Of a stretch of 53,022 nucleotides of DNA, positions 1-6,679 are shown one piece after another (position 1 is the stretch's first letter; each line of letters begins with the position of its first letter). The translations under genes were made by a program, and so were the position numbers. A model generated the notes under the pieces. The model made no database searches. It worked only from the letters and a program-made list of their open reading frames with translations, and was not told the DNA's origin. Origin of the DNA: CAG-841 sp963656825 (GTDB taxonomy: Bacteria > Bacillota > Clostridia > Oscillospirales > CAG-272); contig CAVKJG010000008.1 of assembly GCA_963656825.1 (NCBI GenBank), forward strand, positions 1-53,022, in the 5' to 3' direction.

Positions 1-297
1 GAGAAGAAAGATTATCATCGTTGCGACAACGGAAAGTCCGCGGCGCAGACGCCTTGCGCCCTTCTTTTTGTTAAGAAAGGCGAATACTTTTTCATCGAAA
101 AGCCTGACTATCGGGTTGAGAAGGTAGGCTATTATAATTCCGTATATCAGAGGCGACAGCACGGAGAAAAATTTCTTTATATAGCCCCCGAAATCGTTGT
201 GGTTGAGGAAGAAGAAAACGATAAACGTCGCGGCGAGCAGAACAAGCGCGATGTATACGGCTATAGTGGTGTATTTCTTGTTCGGATACAGCTTCAT
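1..297 (-). CDS. AI-2E family transporter (permease), N-terminal part, cut by window edge
   Basis: The visible 99 residues start at ATG 297 after an AAAGGAG site and stay open to base 1. They hold two hydrophobic segments (about residues 10-30 and 43-62) separated by the motif FFFLNHNDFGGY. This closely matches the start of the complete permease at 1689-3026, which carries NKKYTTIAVY and FFFLNNHDFGKY at equivalent places. The family (PF01594) contains multi-pass membrane proteins of about 350-450 residues with varied or unknown substrates; transport of autoinducer-2 is proven for only some. The gene follows the SGNH hydrolase by 26 bases and is probably co-transcribed with it. The family call is secure by similarity to the neighbour; the substrate is unknown. 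Confidence 0.8.
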   Translation of the reverse strand, partial: MKLYPNKKYTTIAVYIALVLLAATFIVFFFLNHNDFGGYIKKFFSVLSPLIYGIIIAYLLNPIVRLFDEKVFAFLNKKKGARRLRRGLSVVATMIIFLL

Positions 298-323
298 TGT
301 TTTCTCCTTTCCCGAAAAAATTT

Positions 324-1016
324 TTATATCGCTTCTTTTTCGCGGTACTGCTCTATAACGGATTTGTAAATAAGCTCATAGCCCTGTGAATTCGGGTGAA
401 TTCCGTCCTCGCATATAAGCCTTTCGTAATGATGATCGGCAAGAAAAGCGGAGCGGATATCTATAAGCTCCACCCCGACGGCGCGCGCCGTTTTTTCAAC
501 CGCTATGCTGTACATTTCCTGATAGCGATAGATAGTTTCCACGCTGCCGAGCCACCGGAGAACGTTTTCCGCGCACATTCCGTCCTTTTCGGTTATTTTT
601 TTGAAATATCTTGACGCAACTATCGGCGGAAGATTCAGCGCGAACACCTTTGCTCCGGAAGCCTTTGCCTTTGTCAGAATTCCGGCGTAGTTTTTTTCAA
701 AAAGCGCGGGCGGAGTCTTGCACAGATGCTCCTCCTCCGGCGAGTCGGATATGCTCTGCCAATCGAAGTCGCAGTCGTTGCCGCCGACCTCTATGAAAAC
801 GGCGTCGCTCGACGCCATATCGCTTTCGCATTTTTCTACAAGCGAAAGCGTTCTTTCGGTCACAAAGCCGAACCGCGCGAAGTTTTCAAGCGTGATATCG
901 GTTCTTCCCGTAAGGGCGGTTATATCCGGCGCGCCGCCGACGTAACGTCCTGTTTCCGAAAGAACCACTCCTTTTCCGACGGAATCGCCGAAAACGCAGA
1001 ATTTCAGATTTGCCAT
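324..1016 (-). CDS. SGNH/GDSL-type hydrolase (esterase-like)
   Basis: A 230-residue protein with the SGNH hydrolase blocks in order: block I GDSVGKG near residue 10 with the nucleophile Ser, block III VGGND near residue 77 with the oxyanion Asn, and block V DGIHPNSQGY near residue 205 with the catalytic Asp and His. No signal peptide or membrane segment is evident, so it is probably cytosolic. Family members deacylate or deacetylate small esters, lipids or glycans; the substrate cannot be read here. It lies between the GNAT gene upstream and the partial AI-2E permease downstream, all on the minus strand with short gaps, so one transcript is likely. Confidence 0.85.
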   Translation of the reverse strand: MANLKFCVFGDSVGKGVVLSETGRYVGGAPDITALTGRTDITLENFARFGFVTERTLSLVEKCESDMASSDAVFIEVGGNDCDFDWQSISDSPEEEHLCKTPPALFEKNYAGILTKAKASGAKVFALNLPPIVASRYFKKITEKDGMCAENVLRWLGSVETIYRYQEMYSIAVEKTARAVGVELIDIRSAFLADHHYERLICEDGIHPNSQGYELIYKSVIEQYREKEAI

Positions 1017-1067
1017 TTGTTTACCTCGTTTATATGTGCTTTTGTGAAGTATAAACCGAGATGCCTG

Positions 1068-1544
1068 TTACAGTATTTTTTCCATGCCTATTTTCTGTAC
1101 TTTAAGTCCTATTTTTTCATAGAATCCGACGGCGGCTTTATTGTCCGCCCAGACGTTGAGCGTTACGTTATAGCAGGCTGCGGATTTTGCATAATCAAGT
1201 ACATGTCCGTAAAGCGCAGTGCCTATGTGATGACCGCGGATATTTTCGTCCACGCAAAGATCGTCTATATAAAGTGTTTTTATATCGGTCATATTATTGT
1301 TGCCGACAAACTGCCTGTGAATACAGAAGGCGTAGCCGACAACCTCGCCGTCAAGCTCGGCGACAAAGACAGGGGTTTTGTCGTCTGCGATTATTTCTTC
1401 AAGCTCGCTGTCCGTATATTTTTTCGCTCCAGCTCTGAAAAGGTCTGGACGAGCGTCGCTGTGAACCTTATGTACCTCATAGAGCAGGACGTCTATTCTC
1501 GGTATGTCGCGGCTTTCGGCTCGTCTTATTTTAAGCTCCGACAT
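1068..1544 (-). CDS. GNAT family N-acetyltransferase
   Basis: A 158-residue single-domain protein with the GNAT fold signature: a beta strand ending in LYIDDLCVDENIRG, followed by the acetyl-CoA pyrophosphate loop RGHHIGTAL (about residues 98-107), and a C-terminal NKAAVGFYEKIG motif that is typical of helix alpha-4 in the family. GNAT enzymes move an acetyl group from acetyl-CoA to an amine; the acceptor is unknown. The start is supported by a GGAGATGA site 8 bases upstream. The gene begins 31 bases after the end of tRNA-Arg with no terminator between them, so it may be read from the same transcript. Confidence 0.85.
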   Translation of the reverse strand: MSELKIRRAESRDIPRIDVLLYEVHKVHSDARPDLFRAGAKKYTDSELEEIIADDKTPVFVAELDGEVVGYAFCIHRQFVGNNNMTDIKTLYIDDLCVDENIRGHHIGTALYGHVLDYAKSAACYNVTLNVWADNKAAVGFYEKIGLKVQKIGMEKIL

Positions 1545-1575
1545 TTTTCAATCATCTCCGTATATATGTGGTTTG

Positions 1576-1652
1576 TGGCGCACCCGAGCGGATTCGAACC
1601 GCTGGCCTACCGCTTAGGAGGCGGTCGCTCTATCCTGCTGAGCTACGGGTGC
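1576..1652 (-). tRNA. tRNA-Arg (anticodon CCU)
   Basis: On the minus strand the sequence folds as a full cloverleaf: acceptor GCACCCG/CGGGTGC, discriminator G, encoded CCA at 1578-1576, anticodon arm CCGC-CTCCTAA-GCGG giving anticodon CCU, and T-loop TTCGAAT. It reads AGG codons. It sits in a co-directional gene string between a permease and a GNAT gene, with no clear promoter of its own directly upstream. Confidence 0.95.
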
Positions 1653-1658
1653 ATATTG

Positions 1659-1682
1659 ACGGACGGAGAACTCTCCGTCCGT
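1659..1682 (-). other. Perfect 10-bp hairpin between permease gene and tRNA-Arg, no U-tract
   Basis: ACGGACGGAG (1659-1668), a 4-base loop, and CTCCGTCCGT (1673-1682). In the minus-strand transcript it is followed by CAATATG and then the tRNA, not by a run of U. It therefore looks like an mRNA 3-prime stabiliser or processing element rather than a complete intrinsic terminator. Confidence 0.6.
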
Positions 1683-1688
1683 TATATT

Positions 1689-3026
1689 TTATTTCTTCTT
1701 TTTTGAGAAAAGCTTTTTTACATAAAGGGTTATATCTCTGTCGCGGATACGGCTCTTTTCGGAAGCCTCCTTTTGCTCCTCGCAAAGCGCGACTCCGTCT
1801 TCCGAGGCGTAATAGTCAATCGTGTCGGGGCTTGCGCCCTTTTTCTCAAGCCTGGATTTTGTCTTTTCTTTCAGAAGCTCATGGATCACATCGAACGTGG
1901 GAACTGCGATTATCATTCCGGGCAGACCGAAAAATCCTGCCATAACTATCAGAGAAGCGAATATCCACATCGCAGGAAGTCCCGTTTTTTCGCCCACGAG
2001 CTTACTGCTGACAAAGTGCGCGTCGAATATGTGCAGAAGCACTACGAACAGCAGATACCAGAACATAAGGGAAACATCCATCGACGCGATAAAAACTATA
2101 AAGCCCGAAAGCGCGATGCCGACTATCGGTCCGAATACGGGAACAAGATTGCATACTCCGACGATTATGCTTATGAGCGGATAATACGGAACGCCTATTG
2201 CCCAGCATCCCGCAAAGCAGATTATGCCGACAAACAGCGAATCGAGAATTTTTCCGGTAAGAAAGTTTCCGAACTTTTCGTCAATAAGTCCGGCAACCTT
2301 TCTTATTTTGCCGTAGGAGCGGTCGGTGCAGAGCGCGCGGAGAGTTTTGCTTGTCTGCGCCGAAAGGCGTTCCTTTGCGAAAAGGAAATATATTGCGAAT
2401 ACAAAGCCGAGAAGCATATCCTTTACGGTAACGACAATGTTCTTTGCCGCACCGGCGACCTGCGGAATGACGTTGCGTATAAGCTCGTAGGCTTTGTCTA
2501 TCAGGCTGTTTATATATCCGACGGCGGAGGCGATGTATTCGGAAAATTCGCCGGCGTTGTCGTCAAGGGTTTCAAGCCATTCCTGAACGCTGCCTATATA
2601 AAACTTCATTTTGCCTTCAAGATCTTTATATCCCGCCATTACCTGCGGAATAAGTATCCATATGAACAGGCAGAAAACAAGCACCACGGTGACAACCGTC
2701 ACAAGCACGGAAAGCGCGCGCTGAAGCCGTCTTTTTCCGGGCCTTTCGAGAAAACCGAAAACGTTCAGCTCCACTTTTTTCATCAGCTTGTTCATAAGGT
2801 AAGCGAAAAGCATACCGTAGAATATCGGATTGAAAACGGAAAGGAATCCGCTTGCGTATTTTCCGAAATCGTGGTTGTTCAGAAAGAAGAACACGCAGAC
2901 AACCGCAAACAGTATAACGAACAGCGCATATACGGCTATGGTGGTGTATTTTTTGTTCCAGTTCACCCTGCGCTTTTTGCCTGTTTCCTCCGTATTGTTT
3001 TCCGGAAGCTTGTTTCTTTCGTCCAT
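1689..3026 (-). CDS. AI-2E family transporter (multi-pass permease)
   Basis: A 445-residue protein. A basic N-terminal tail (about 25 residues) is followed by two early membrane segments, a long amphipathic middle region (about residues 130-200), and a hydrophobic C-terminal half with the family-typical run GVCNLVPVFGPIVG near residue 300 and the FFGLPGMIIAVP signature near residue 370. It ends in an unusually charged tail of about 60 residues closing with KKLFSKKKK. The family (PF01594) exports or imports small molecules; the substrate is unknown here. The start is supported by a GGAAGGAGG site and by a consensus promoter at 3087-3115. It is a paralogue of the partial gene at 1-297. Confidence 0.9.
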   Translation of the reverse strand: MDERNKLPENNTEETGKKRRVNWNKKYTTIAVYALFVILFAVVCVFFFLNNHDFGKYASGFLSVFNPIFYGMLFAYLMNKLMKKVELNVFGFLERPGKRRLQRALSVLVTVVTVVLVFCLFIWILIPQVMAGYKDLEGKMKFYIGSVQEWLETLDDNAGEFSEYIASAVGYINSLIDKAYELIRNVIPQVAGAAKNIVVTVKDMLLGFVFAIYFLFAKERLSAQTSKTLRALCTDRSYGKIRKVAGLIDEKFGNFLTGKILDSLFVGIICFAGCWAIGVPYYPLISIIVGVCNLVPVFGPIVGIALSGFIVFIASMDVSLMFWYLLFVVLLHIFDAHFVSSKLVGEKTGLPAMWIFASLIVMAGFFGLPGMIIAVPTFDVIHELLKEKTKSRLEKKGASPDTIDYYASEDGVALCEEQKEASEKSRIRDRDITLYVKKLFSKKKK

Positions 3027-3086
3027 GCGCTTGTCCTCCTTCCGCTGCGGGCAAAATATAAAGCCATATCAAACCATATCAATTTA

Positions 3087-3115
3087 ATTCTATACTATAT
3101 ATCAATTTTCGTCAA
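3087..3115 (-). promoter_or_regulatory. Sigma-A-type promoter of the AI-2E permease gene
   Basis: Minus strand: -35 TTGACG (3115-3110), 17-base spacer, -10 TAGAAT (3092-3087). The start of transcription would lie near 3080, about 55 bases before the start codon. Confidence 0.75.
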
Positions 3116-3153
3116 GTAAAAAGTCGAATTTAATTTGTAACAAAATTGTTTCG

Positions 3154-3167
3154 TGAAAGCGCTTGCC
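3154..3167. promoter_or_regulatory. Candidate cre (CcpA) site upstream of the AI-2E permease promoter
   Basis: TGAAAGCGCTTGCC matches the catabolite-responsive element core TGAAARCGYTT at all 11 positions. It lies about 40 bp upstream of the -35 box at 3115, a position that in Bacillus goes with activation rather than repression. HPr kinase, the enzyme that makes the CcpA co-regulator HPr-Ser-P, is encoded at 6680-7660. CcpA itself is not in the window. This is a motif match only. Confidence 0.4.
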
Positions 3168-3278
3168 GCTGAGCGCGGCAAAAGCGTTTACGGGAAATTA
3201 TTGCCATACCGCAGCGCACCTATTCGGGCAGACGGCGATTTTTTGTCCGGCGCGGGAAAAAGCAATCCGCAGGCAAAA

Positions 3279-3307
3279 GTAAAAAACGCAGGAGACACCT
3301 GCGTTTT
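3279..3307 (-). terminator. Intrinsic terminator of mntP
   Basis: Minus strand: stem AAAACGCAGG / CCTGCGTTTT with a 5-base loop, followed by further T residues; it begins 13 bases after the mntP stop codon. Confidence 0.8.
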
Positions 3308-3320
3308 CGCGCTATGTATA

Positions 3321-3908
3321 TCAGAACGGCAGATTTATTATTCCGAGATCCTCAAGCAGTATTTTTGTGCCGATAAGTATAAGAATTATACCGCCGGCAA
3401 GCTCTGCCTTTGCCTTGTATTTTGCGCCGAAGAAATTTCCGACGAGAAGTCCGAGCATGGAAATGATACAGGTTACGACGCCGATAGCCATCGCGGAATA
3501 AAGGAAAGTGCTTTTATCCATTCCGCTCAATGCAAACGAAACTCCGACGGCGAGCGCGTCTATCGAGGTCGCTACGGCGAGGACGAGCATCGTCCCGACG
3601 GAAAACGACGAATTCTTCTCTTCGGCAGGTTCTTCCTTTGAGAGCGCTTCGCGTATCATGTTCACGCCGATTATCAGAAGAAGTCCGAAGGCTATCCAAT
3701 GGTCGAAAGTTTTTATGTATTTTTCAAACTGCTTGCCGAGAAAATATCCTATCGTGGGCATCAGAGCCTGAAATATTCCGAAATAAAGTCCGACTGCGAG
3801 CAGATGAGAGATCTTCACCTTTCTTACCGAAAGCCCCTTGCATACGGAAACCGCAAAAGCGTCCATTGAAAGAGCAACGGCTATTACCAACACGTCAAAA
3901 ATACCCAA
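3321..3908 (-). CDS. mntP: Manganese efflux pump MntP
   Basis: A six-helix membrane protein of 195 residues from the chosen TTG start at 3908. It carries the MntP hallmark SMDAFAVSVCKG near residue 15 and its internal repeat TSIDALAVGVSFA near residue 120; the acidic residues in these repeats bind Mn2+ in the family. It exports Mn2+ from the cytosol. An ATG at 3947 is in frame, but it lies inside the -10 box of the promoter (3946-3951) and would precede the transcript start. TTG 3908 has a GGGAGG site 9 bases upstream and gives the family-normal N-terminus. No yybP-ykoY riboswitch fits in the short leader. It diverges from malQ. Confidence 0.92.
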   Translation of the reverse strand: MGIFDVLVIAVALSMDAFAVSVCKGLSVRKVKISHLLAVGLYFGIFQALMPTIGYFLGKQFEKYIKTFDHWIAFGLLLIIGVNMIREALSKEEPAEEKNSSFSVGTMLVLAVATSIDALAVGVSFALSGMDKSTFLYSAMAIGVVTCIISMLGLLVGNFFGAKYKAKAELAGGIILILIGTKILLEDLGIINLPF

Positions 3909-3945
3909 AATTATCGTCCTCCCGCGAAAAATCGCTTGTCTAAGC

Positions 3946-3974
3946 AATATAGCATATTAAAACGCAAAAGTCAA
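3946..3974 (-). promoter_or_regulatory. Promoter of mntP
   Basis: Minus strand: -35 TTGACT (3974-3969), 17-base spacer, -10 TATATT (3951-3946). Its position decides the mntP start codon: transcription would begin near 3939, downstream of the in-frame ATG at 3947. Confidence 0.75.
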
Positions 3975-3992
3975 TATTCCCGAAAATAAAAA

Positions 3993-4021
3993 TTGACATA
4001 CCGTCTTTGCGGTGATAAAAT
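3993..4021 (+). promoter_or_regulatory. Promoter of malQ
   Basis: -35 TTGACA (3993-3998), 17-base spacer, -10 TAAAAT (4016-4021). It is back-to-back with the mntP promoter; the two -35 boxes are only 18 bp apart. Confidence 0.8.
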
Positions 4022-4061
4022 GATATAGAAATTTCGTTTTTCGAGAAGGACTTGTTGTTTT

Positions 4062-5495
4062 ATGAAAAGAAGCGGCGTACTTATGCCGGTGTTTTCGCTG
4101 CCGTCCCCGTACGGCATAGGAACGCTCGGCAAAGGAGCATATAAATTTGCCGATTGGCTGAAAGCGTCGGGAGCGGCGATATGGCAGGTGCTTCCCGTCG
4201 GGCCTACCGGCTACGGAGATTCACCTTATCAGAGCTTTTCGTCGTTTGCGGGAAATCCGTATTTTATCGATCCCGATATGCTTTGTGAGGGCGGAATTCT
4301 TCCGGAAAAGGATCTGCCCCGAAAAATTCCCGAAGGAAAGGCGACGGATTACGGCGAGCTGTACGTTTCAAGGCGGCGGATGCTGCGCGCGGCATATGAA
4401 CATTCCGGCAAAAGGCTGAAAAGCGAAACCGATGAATTTCTTTTGTCGCACCCCGACATAAGCGATTACGCGCTGTTTATGGCGCTTAAAGACAAATTCG
4501 GCGGAAAATGCTGGCACGACTTTCCCAAGTGCCTTGTCCGCAGGGAAAAGGCTGCGCTGGAAAAATACAAAAAGCTCCTCGCCGACGGAACGGATTATTA
4601 CATTTTTGAGCAGTATCTGTTTTTCTCGCAGTGGAAAAAGCTGCGCGGATACGTCAATTCTCTCGGAATAGAGATACTCGGCGATATGCCGATATATGTG
4701 GCGCCGGATTCGGCTGACGTGTGGGCAAATCACAGGAGCTTTCAGCTTGACGGCGACCGTCGTCCGAGCTTTGTTGCCGGAGTTCCGCCGGACTATTTTT
4801 CGCAGGACGGTCAGAAGTGGGGCAATCCCCTTTATGATTGGAAGTATATGAAAAATCACGGATATGAATTTTTCATCCGCAGGGCAAGGGCGGCGTCGGA
4901 GCTTTTCGATACGGTGCGCCTTGACCATTTCATAGGCTTTGCAAATTATTACAGCGTGCATCCCGACGCTCCCGACGCGAAAAACGGCTTCTGGCGCGAC
5001 GGCCCCGGGAAAAGTCTTTTTACGACGATAGAAAAGGAAGTTCCCTCCCTCGGACTTGTGGCGGAGGATCTGGGCATAATCTCCGACAAGGTGATAAAGC
5101 TTCTCAAAAGCACGGGATACCCGTCGATGCGGGTGATACAGTTTGCCTTCGGCGACGACAAAACAAATATGCATCTGCCGGAAAACGTGAGAAAAAACAC
5201 ATTCTACTATACCGGAACGCATGACAATCCCACAACGCTTTCGTGGTGGAACGCTCTTTCGGAGGGCGACAGATCGCGCGTGGCGGAAATGCTCGGCAGA
5301 AAGCGGATAAAAGCTCCCGACACGTTTATAAAAGCCGTTATGGATTCGCGCGCCGAAACGGCGGTGATACCGATGTGGGATATACTTTCTCTCGGCGACG
5401 GGGGCAGAGTGAACCGCCCCGGGACAACGGGCGGAAACTGGACGTGGCGTATGGAAAAAATCCCGTGCGAGCCGTTTGATCTTTCGCGCAGATAA
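4062..5495 (+). CDS. malQ: 4-alpha-glucanotransferase (amylomaltase, GH77)
   Basis: A 477-residue cytosolic enzyme, close to the usual 490-500, that moves alpha-1,4-glucan segments between maltodextrins and releases glucose. N-terminal GVLMPVFSLPSPYGIGTLG is the family start. The GH77 catalytic residues are visible: nucleophile Asp in TVRLDHF (about residue 288), acid/base Glu in GLVAEDLG (about 335), and the transition-state Asp in GTHDNPTT (about 388). The ribosome site AAGGA is 11 bases from the ATG, a little far. It has its own promoter and no maltodextrin phosphorylase or transporter beside it, so it appears as a single gene. It converges on the DUF4363 gene with a one-base gap. Confidence 0.95.
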   Translation: MKRSGVLMPVFSLPSPYGIGTLGKGAYKFADWLKASGAAIWQVLPVGPTGYGDSPYQSFSSFAGNPYFIDPDMLCEGGILPEKDLPRKIPEGKATDYGELYVSRRRMLRAAYEHSGKRLKSETDEFLLSHPDISDYALFMALKDKFGGKCWHDFPKCLVRREKAALEKYKKLLADGTDYYIFEQYLFFSQWKKLRGYVNSLGIEILGDMPIYVAPDSADVWANHRSFQLDGDRRPSFVAGVPPDYFSQDGQKWGNPLYDWKYMKNHGYEFFIRRARAASELFDTVRLDHFIGFANYYSVHPDAPDAKNGFWRDGPGKSLFTTIEKEVPSLGLVAEDLGIISDKVIKLLKSTGYPSMRVIQFAFGDDKTNMHLPENVRKNTFYYTGTHDNPTTLSWWNALSEGDRSRVAEMLGRKRIKAPDTFIKAVMDSRAETAVIPMWDILSLGDGGRVNRPGTTGGNWTWRMEKIPCEPFDLSRR

Positions 5496-5496
5496 A

Positions 5497-5883
5497 CTAC
5501 ATTATACTGCTGAAATCAAAGCTTTCGAGCTTTTTCAGCCGAGTAAGACAATCTTTGAATTTCATGGCGGCGGTGACAAACGATTCACCGTCGCCGTTTT
5601 TTGCGGCGGCGTAAAGTTCTGCAATCGAATCATCCGCTCTGTCGATATGACTGTAACCTATTGTGTAGGCAAATTTATCTATCGTCTTGTCCCATAAATC
5701 CCACAGCTTTTGGGTTTTTTCAAACGCTGAGGGAATGTCGGCGTCAAAATCCTCTCTGCTTTGCGGCAGCGAGCCGACCGCTTCGAGCATTTCGTCCGAG
5801 CGGGAGCAAATATACGCCGAATTGAATATCGTAAAGGTCAGCACCGCACACAAAAGCAGAACCGATATTATAAACGTTTTCAT
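5497..5883 (-). CDS. DUF4363 family small membrane-anchored protein
   Basis: A 128-residue protein starting at ATG 5883, preceded by AGGAAGGAG; the longer open frame upstream overlaps the previous gene and is not used. Residues 1-20 form one hydrophobic segment (MKTFIISVLLLCAVLTF), then a helical soluble domain with the conserved WDLWDKTIDKFAY stretch near residue 63. This matches the DUF4363 pattern, a family of unknown function that in Clostridia often follows a DUF421 gene. The start overlaps the DUF421 stop by ATGA (5880-5883), so translation is coupled. The C-terminal domain is probably outside the membrane. Confidence 0.75.
   Translation of the reverse strand: MKTFIISVLLLCAVLTFTIFNSAYICSRSDEMLEAVGSLPQSREDFDADIPSAFEKTQKLWDLWDKTIDKFAYTIGYSHIDRADDSIAELYAAAKNGDGESFVTAAMKFKDCLTRLKKLESFDFSSIM
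5566..5602 (+). terminator. Intrinsic terminator of malQ, antisense inside the DUF4363 gene
   Basis: Plus strand: stem GGCGGCGGTGA (5566-5576) / TCACCGTCGCC (5585-5595) with an 8-base loop, then GTTTTTT (5596-5602). It starts 71 bases after the malQ stop and lies wholly within the opposite-strand DUF4363 coding region. Confidence 0.7.
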
Positions 5884-6524
5884 TTTGACTCCTTCCTGTA
5901 AACGGTTATCTCCTCGCCGTCGTCCACGGTCATGAGAAATACCGTTTTTATATCGCGGATTTTCTTGTCTTCGAGGATTTTTCCGAGCCATTTTTCGTCC
6001 TTGCCGATATCCTTCAGAACGTAGCTTATTATGTGACCGTCAACAATTACGGGGTGAGCAATGCCCGTGACCGTCGGCGCGTTTTCAAGCGGAAAAACGG
6101 ATAGCTGTCCGTTCGGCTCGAATATCGCGTAATCGACGACGGAAGGCGACGGGATGTCCTTTAACCGAAGCTGACAGAAAAGGTCCTCTATGCTCATTCT
6201 CATTTTAGCCATTTCCTTTTGAACGGGCTTTCCGTCGCGGACGACGACGCTCGGCTTGCCCTCGAGGATTTTTTTGATTATTGCGGATTTTGTCGAAAGA
6301 AACGACGCGACGACTTCAAGGCAGAGAATAACCGTTATGGGTATTATTGCGTGAAGAAGGGGAATGTTGTTGTCCGTTACGGGATTTGACGCTATTTCGC
6401 TTATGAGAAACGCGGTTATCAGCTCCGATACCTGAAGCTGACCTATCTGTCTTTTGCCCGTAAAACGCATCATCGCTATCAGAATTACGTAAATAAGAAC
6501 CGTCCGAACAAATATCGAAGCCAT
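5880..6524 (-). CDS. DUF421 domain membrane protein (YetF-like)
   Basis: A 214-residue protein with three N-terminal membrane helices (about residues 5-80) including the signature MRFTGKRQIGQLQVSELI, then a soluble domain from about residue 85 with the DUF421 marks GKPSVVVRDGKP and SIEDLFCQLRLKDI, a compact fold reminiscent of small nucleic-acid or ligand-binding domains. Function is not established; members are widespread in spore formers. The ATG at 6524 follows AAGGAG. It is the first gene of a two-gene unit with DUF4363 (4-base overlap). It diverges from hprK. Confidence 0.85.
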   Translation of the reverse strand: MASIFVRTVLIYVILIAMMRFTGKRQIGQLQVSELITAFLISEIASNPVTDNNIPLLHAIIPITVILCLEVVASFLSTKSAIIKKILEGKPSVVVRDGKPVQKEMAKMRMSIEDLFCQLRLKDIPSPSVVDYAIFEPNGQLSVFPLENAPTVTGIAHPVIVDGHIISYVLKDIGKDEKWLGKILEDKKIRDIKTVFLMTVDDGEEITVYRKESK

Positions 6525-6582
6525 ATTTTCTCCTTAAAAAGCGCTTTTTTATTATGTTTACGAAAAAAACATAAAATATTTA

Positions 6583-6611
6583 TTGAAAATAATATCGATA
6601 TAGGATATAAT
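6583..6611 (+). promoter_or_regulatory. Promoter of the hprK operon
   Basis: -35 TTGAAA (6583-6588), 17-base spacer, -10 TATAAT (6606-6611). Transcription would start near 6618. Confidence 0.75.
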
Positions 6612-6629
6612 TAACTTGCATTATTTTAT

Positions 6630-6653
6630 AAACGTCTGCGCAGATGTTTTTTT
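6630..6653 (+). terminator. Terminator-like hairpin in the hprK leader (possible attenuator)
   Basis: AAACGTCT (6630-6637), loop GCGC, AGATGTTT (6642-6649), followed by T to 6653. The 8-bp stem contains one G-U pair. It starts only about 12 bases into the transcript and 27 bases before the hprK start codon. The stem is short, so termination would be partial at best. Confidence 0.4.
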
Positions 6654-6679
6654 GCGCGGCGAACGTGAAGGGATAACAT

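Noticed and set aside
3909..3947. Upstream in-frame ATG as the start of mntP
   Set aside because: It lies in the -10 box of the mntP promoter, so it would not be in the transcript; TTG 3908 has the ribosome site.
3909..4061. yybP-ykoY manganese riboswitch before mntP
   Set aside because: Only about 30 bases separate the predicted transcript start and the start codon; no room for the aptamer.
6634..6645. 12-mer GTCTGCGCAGAT shared with 23542-23553, considered as an operator in two intergenic regions
   Set aside because: Identical 12-mers are expected many times by chance in 53 kb, and no second feature links the two sites.
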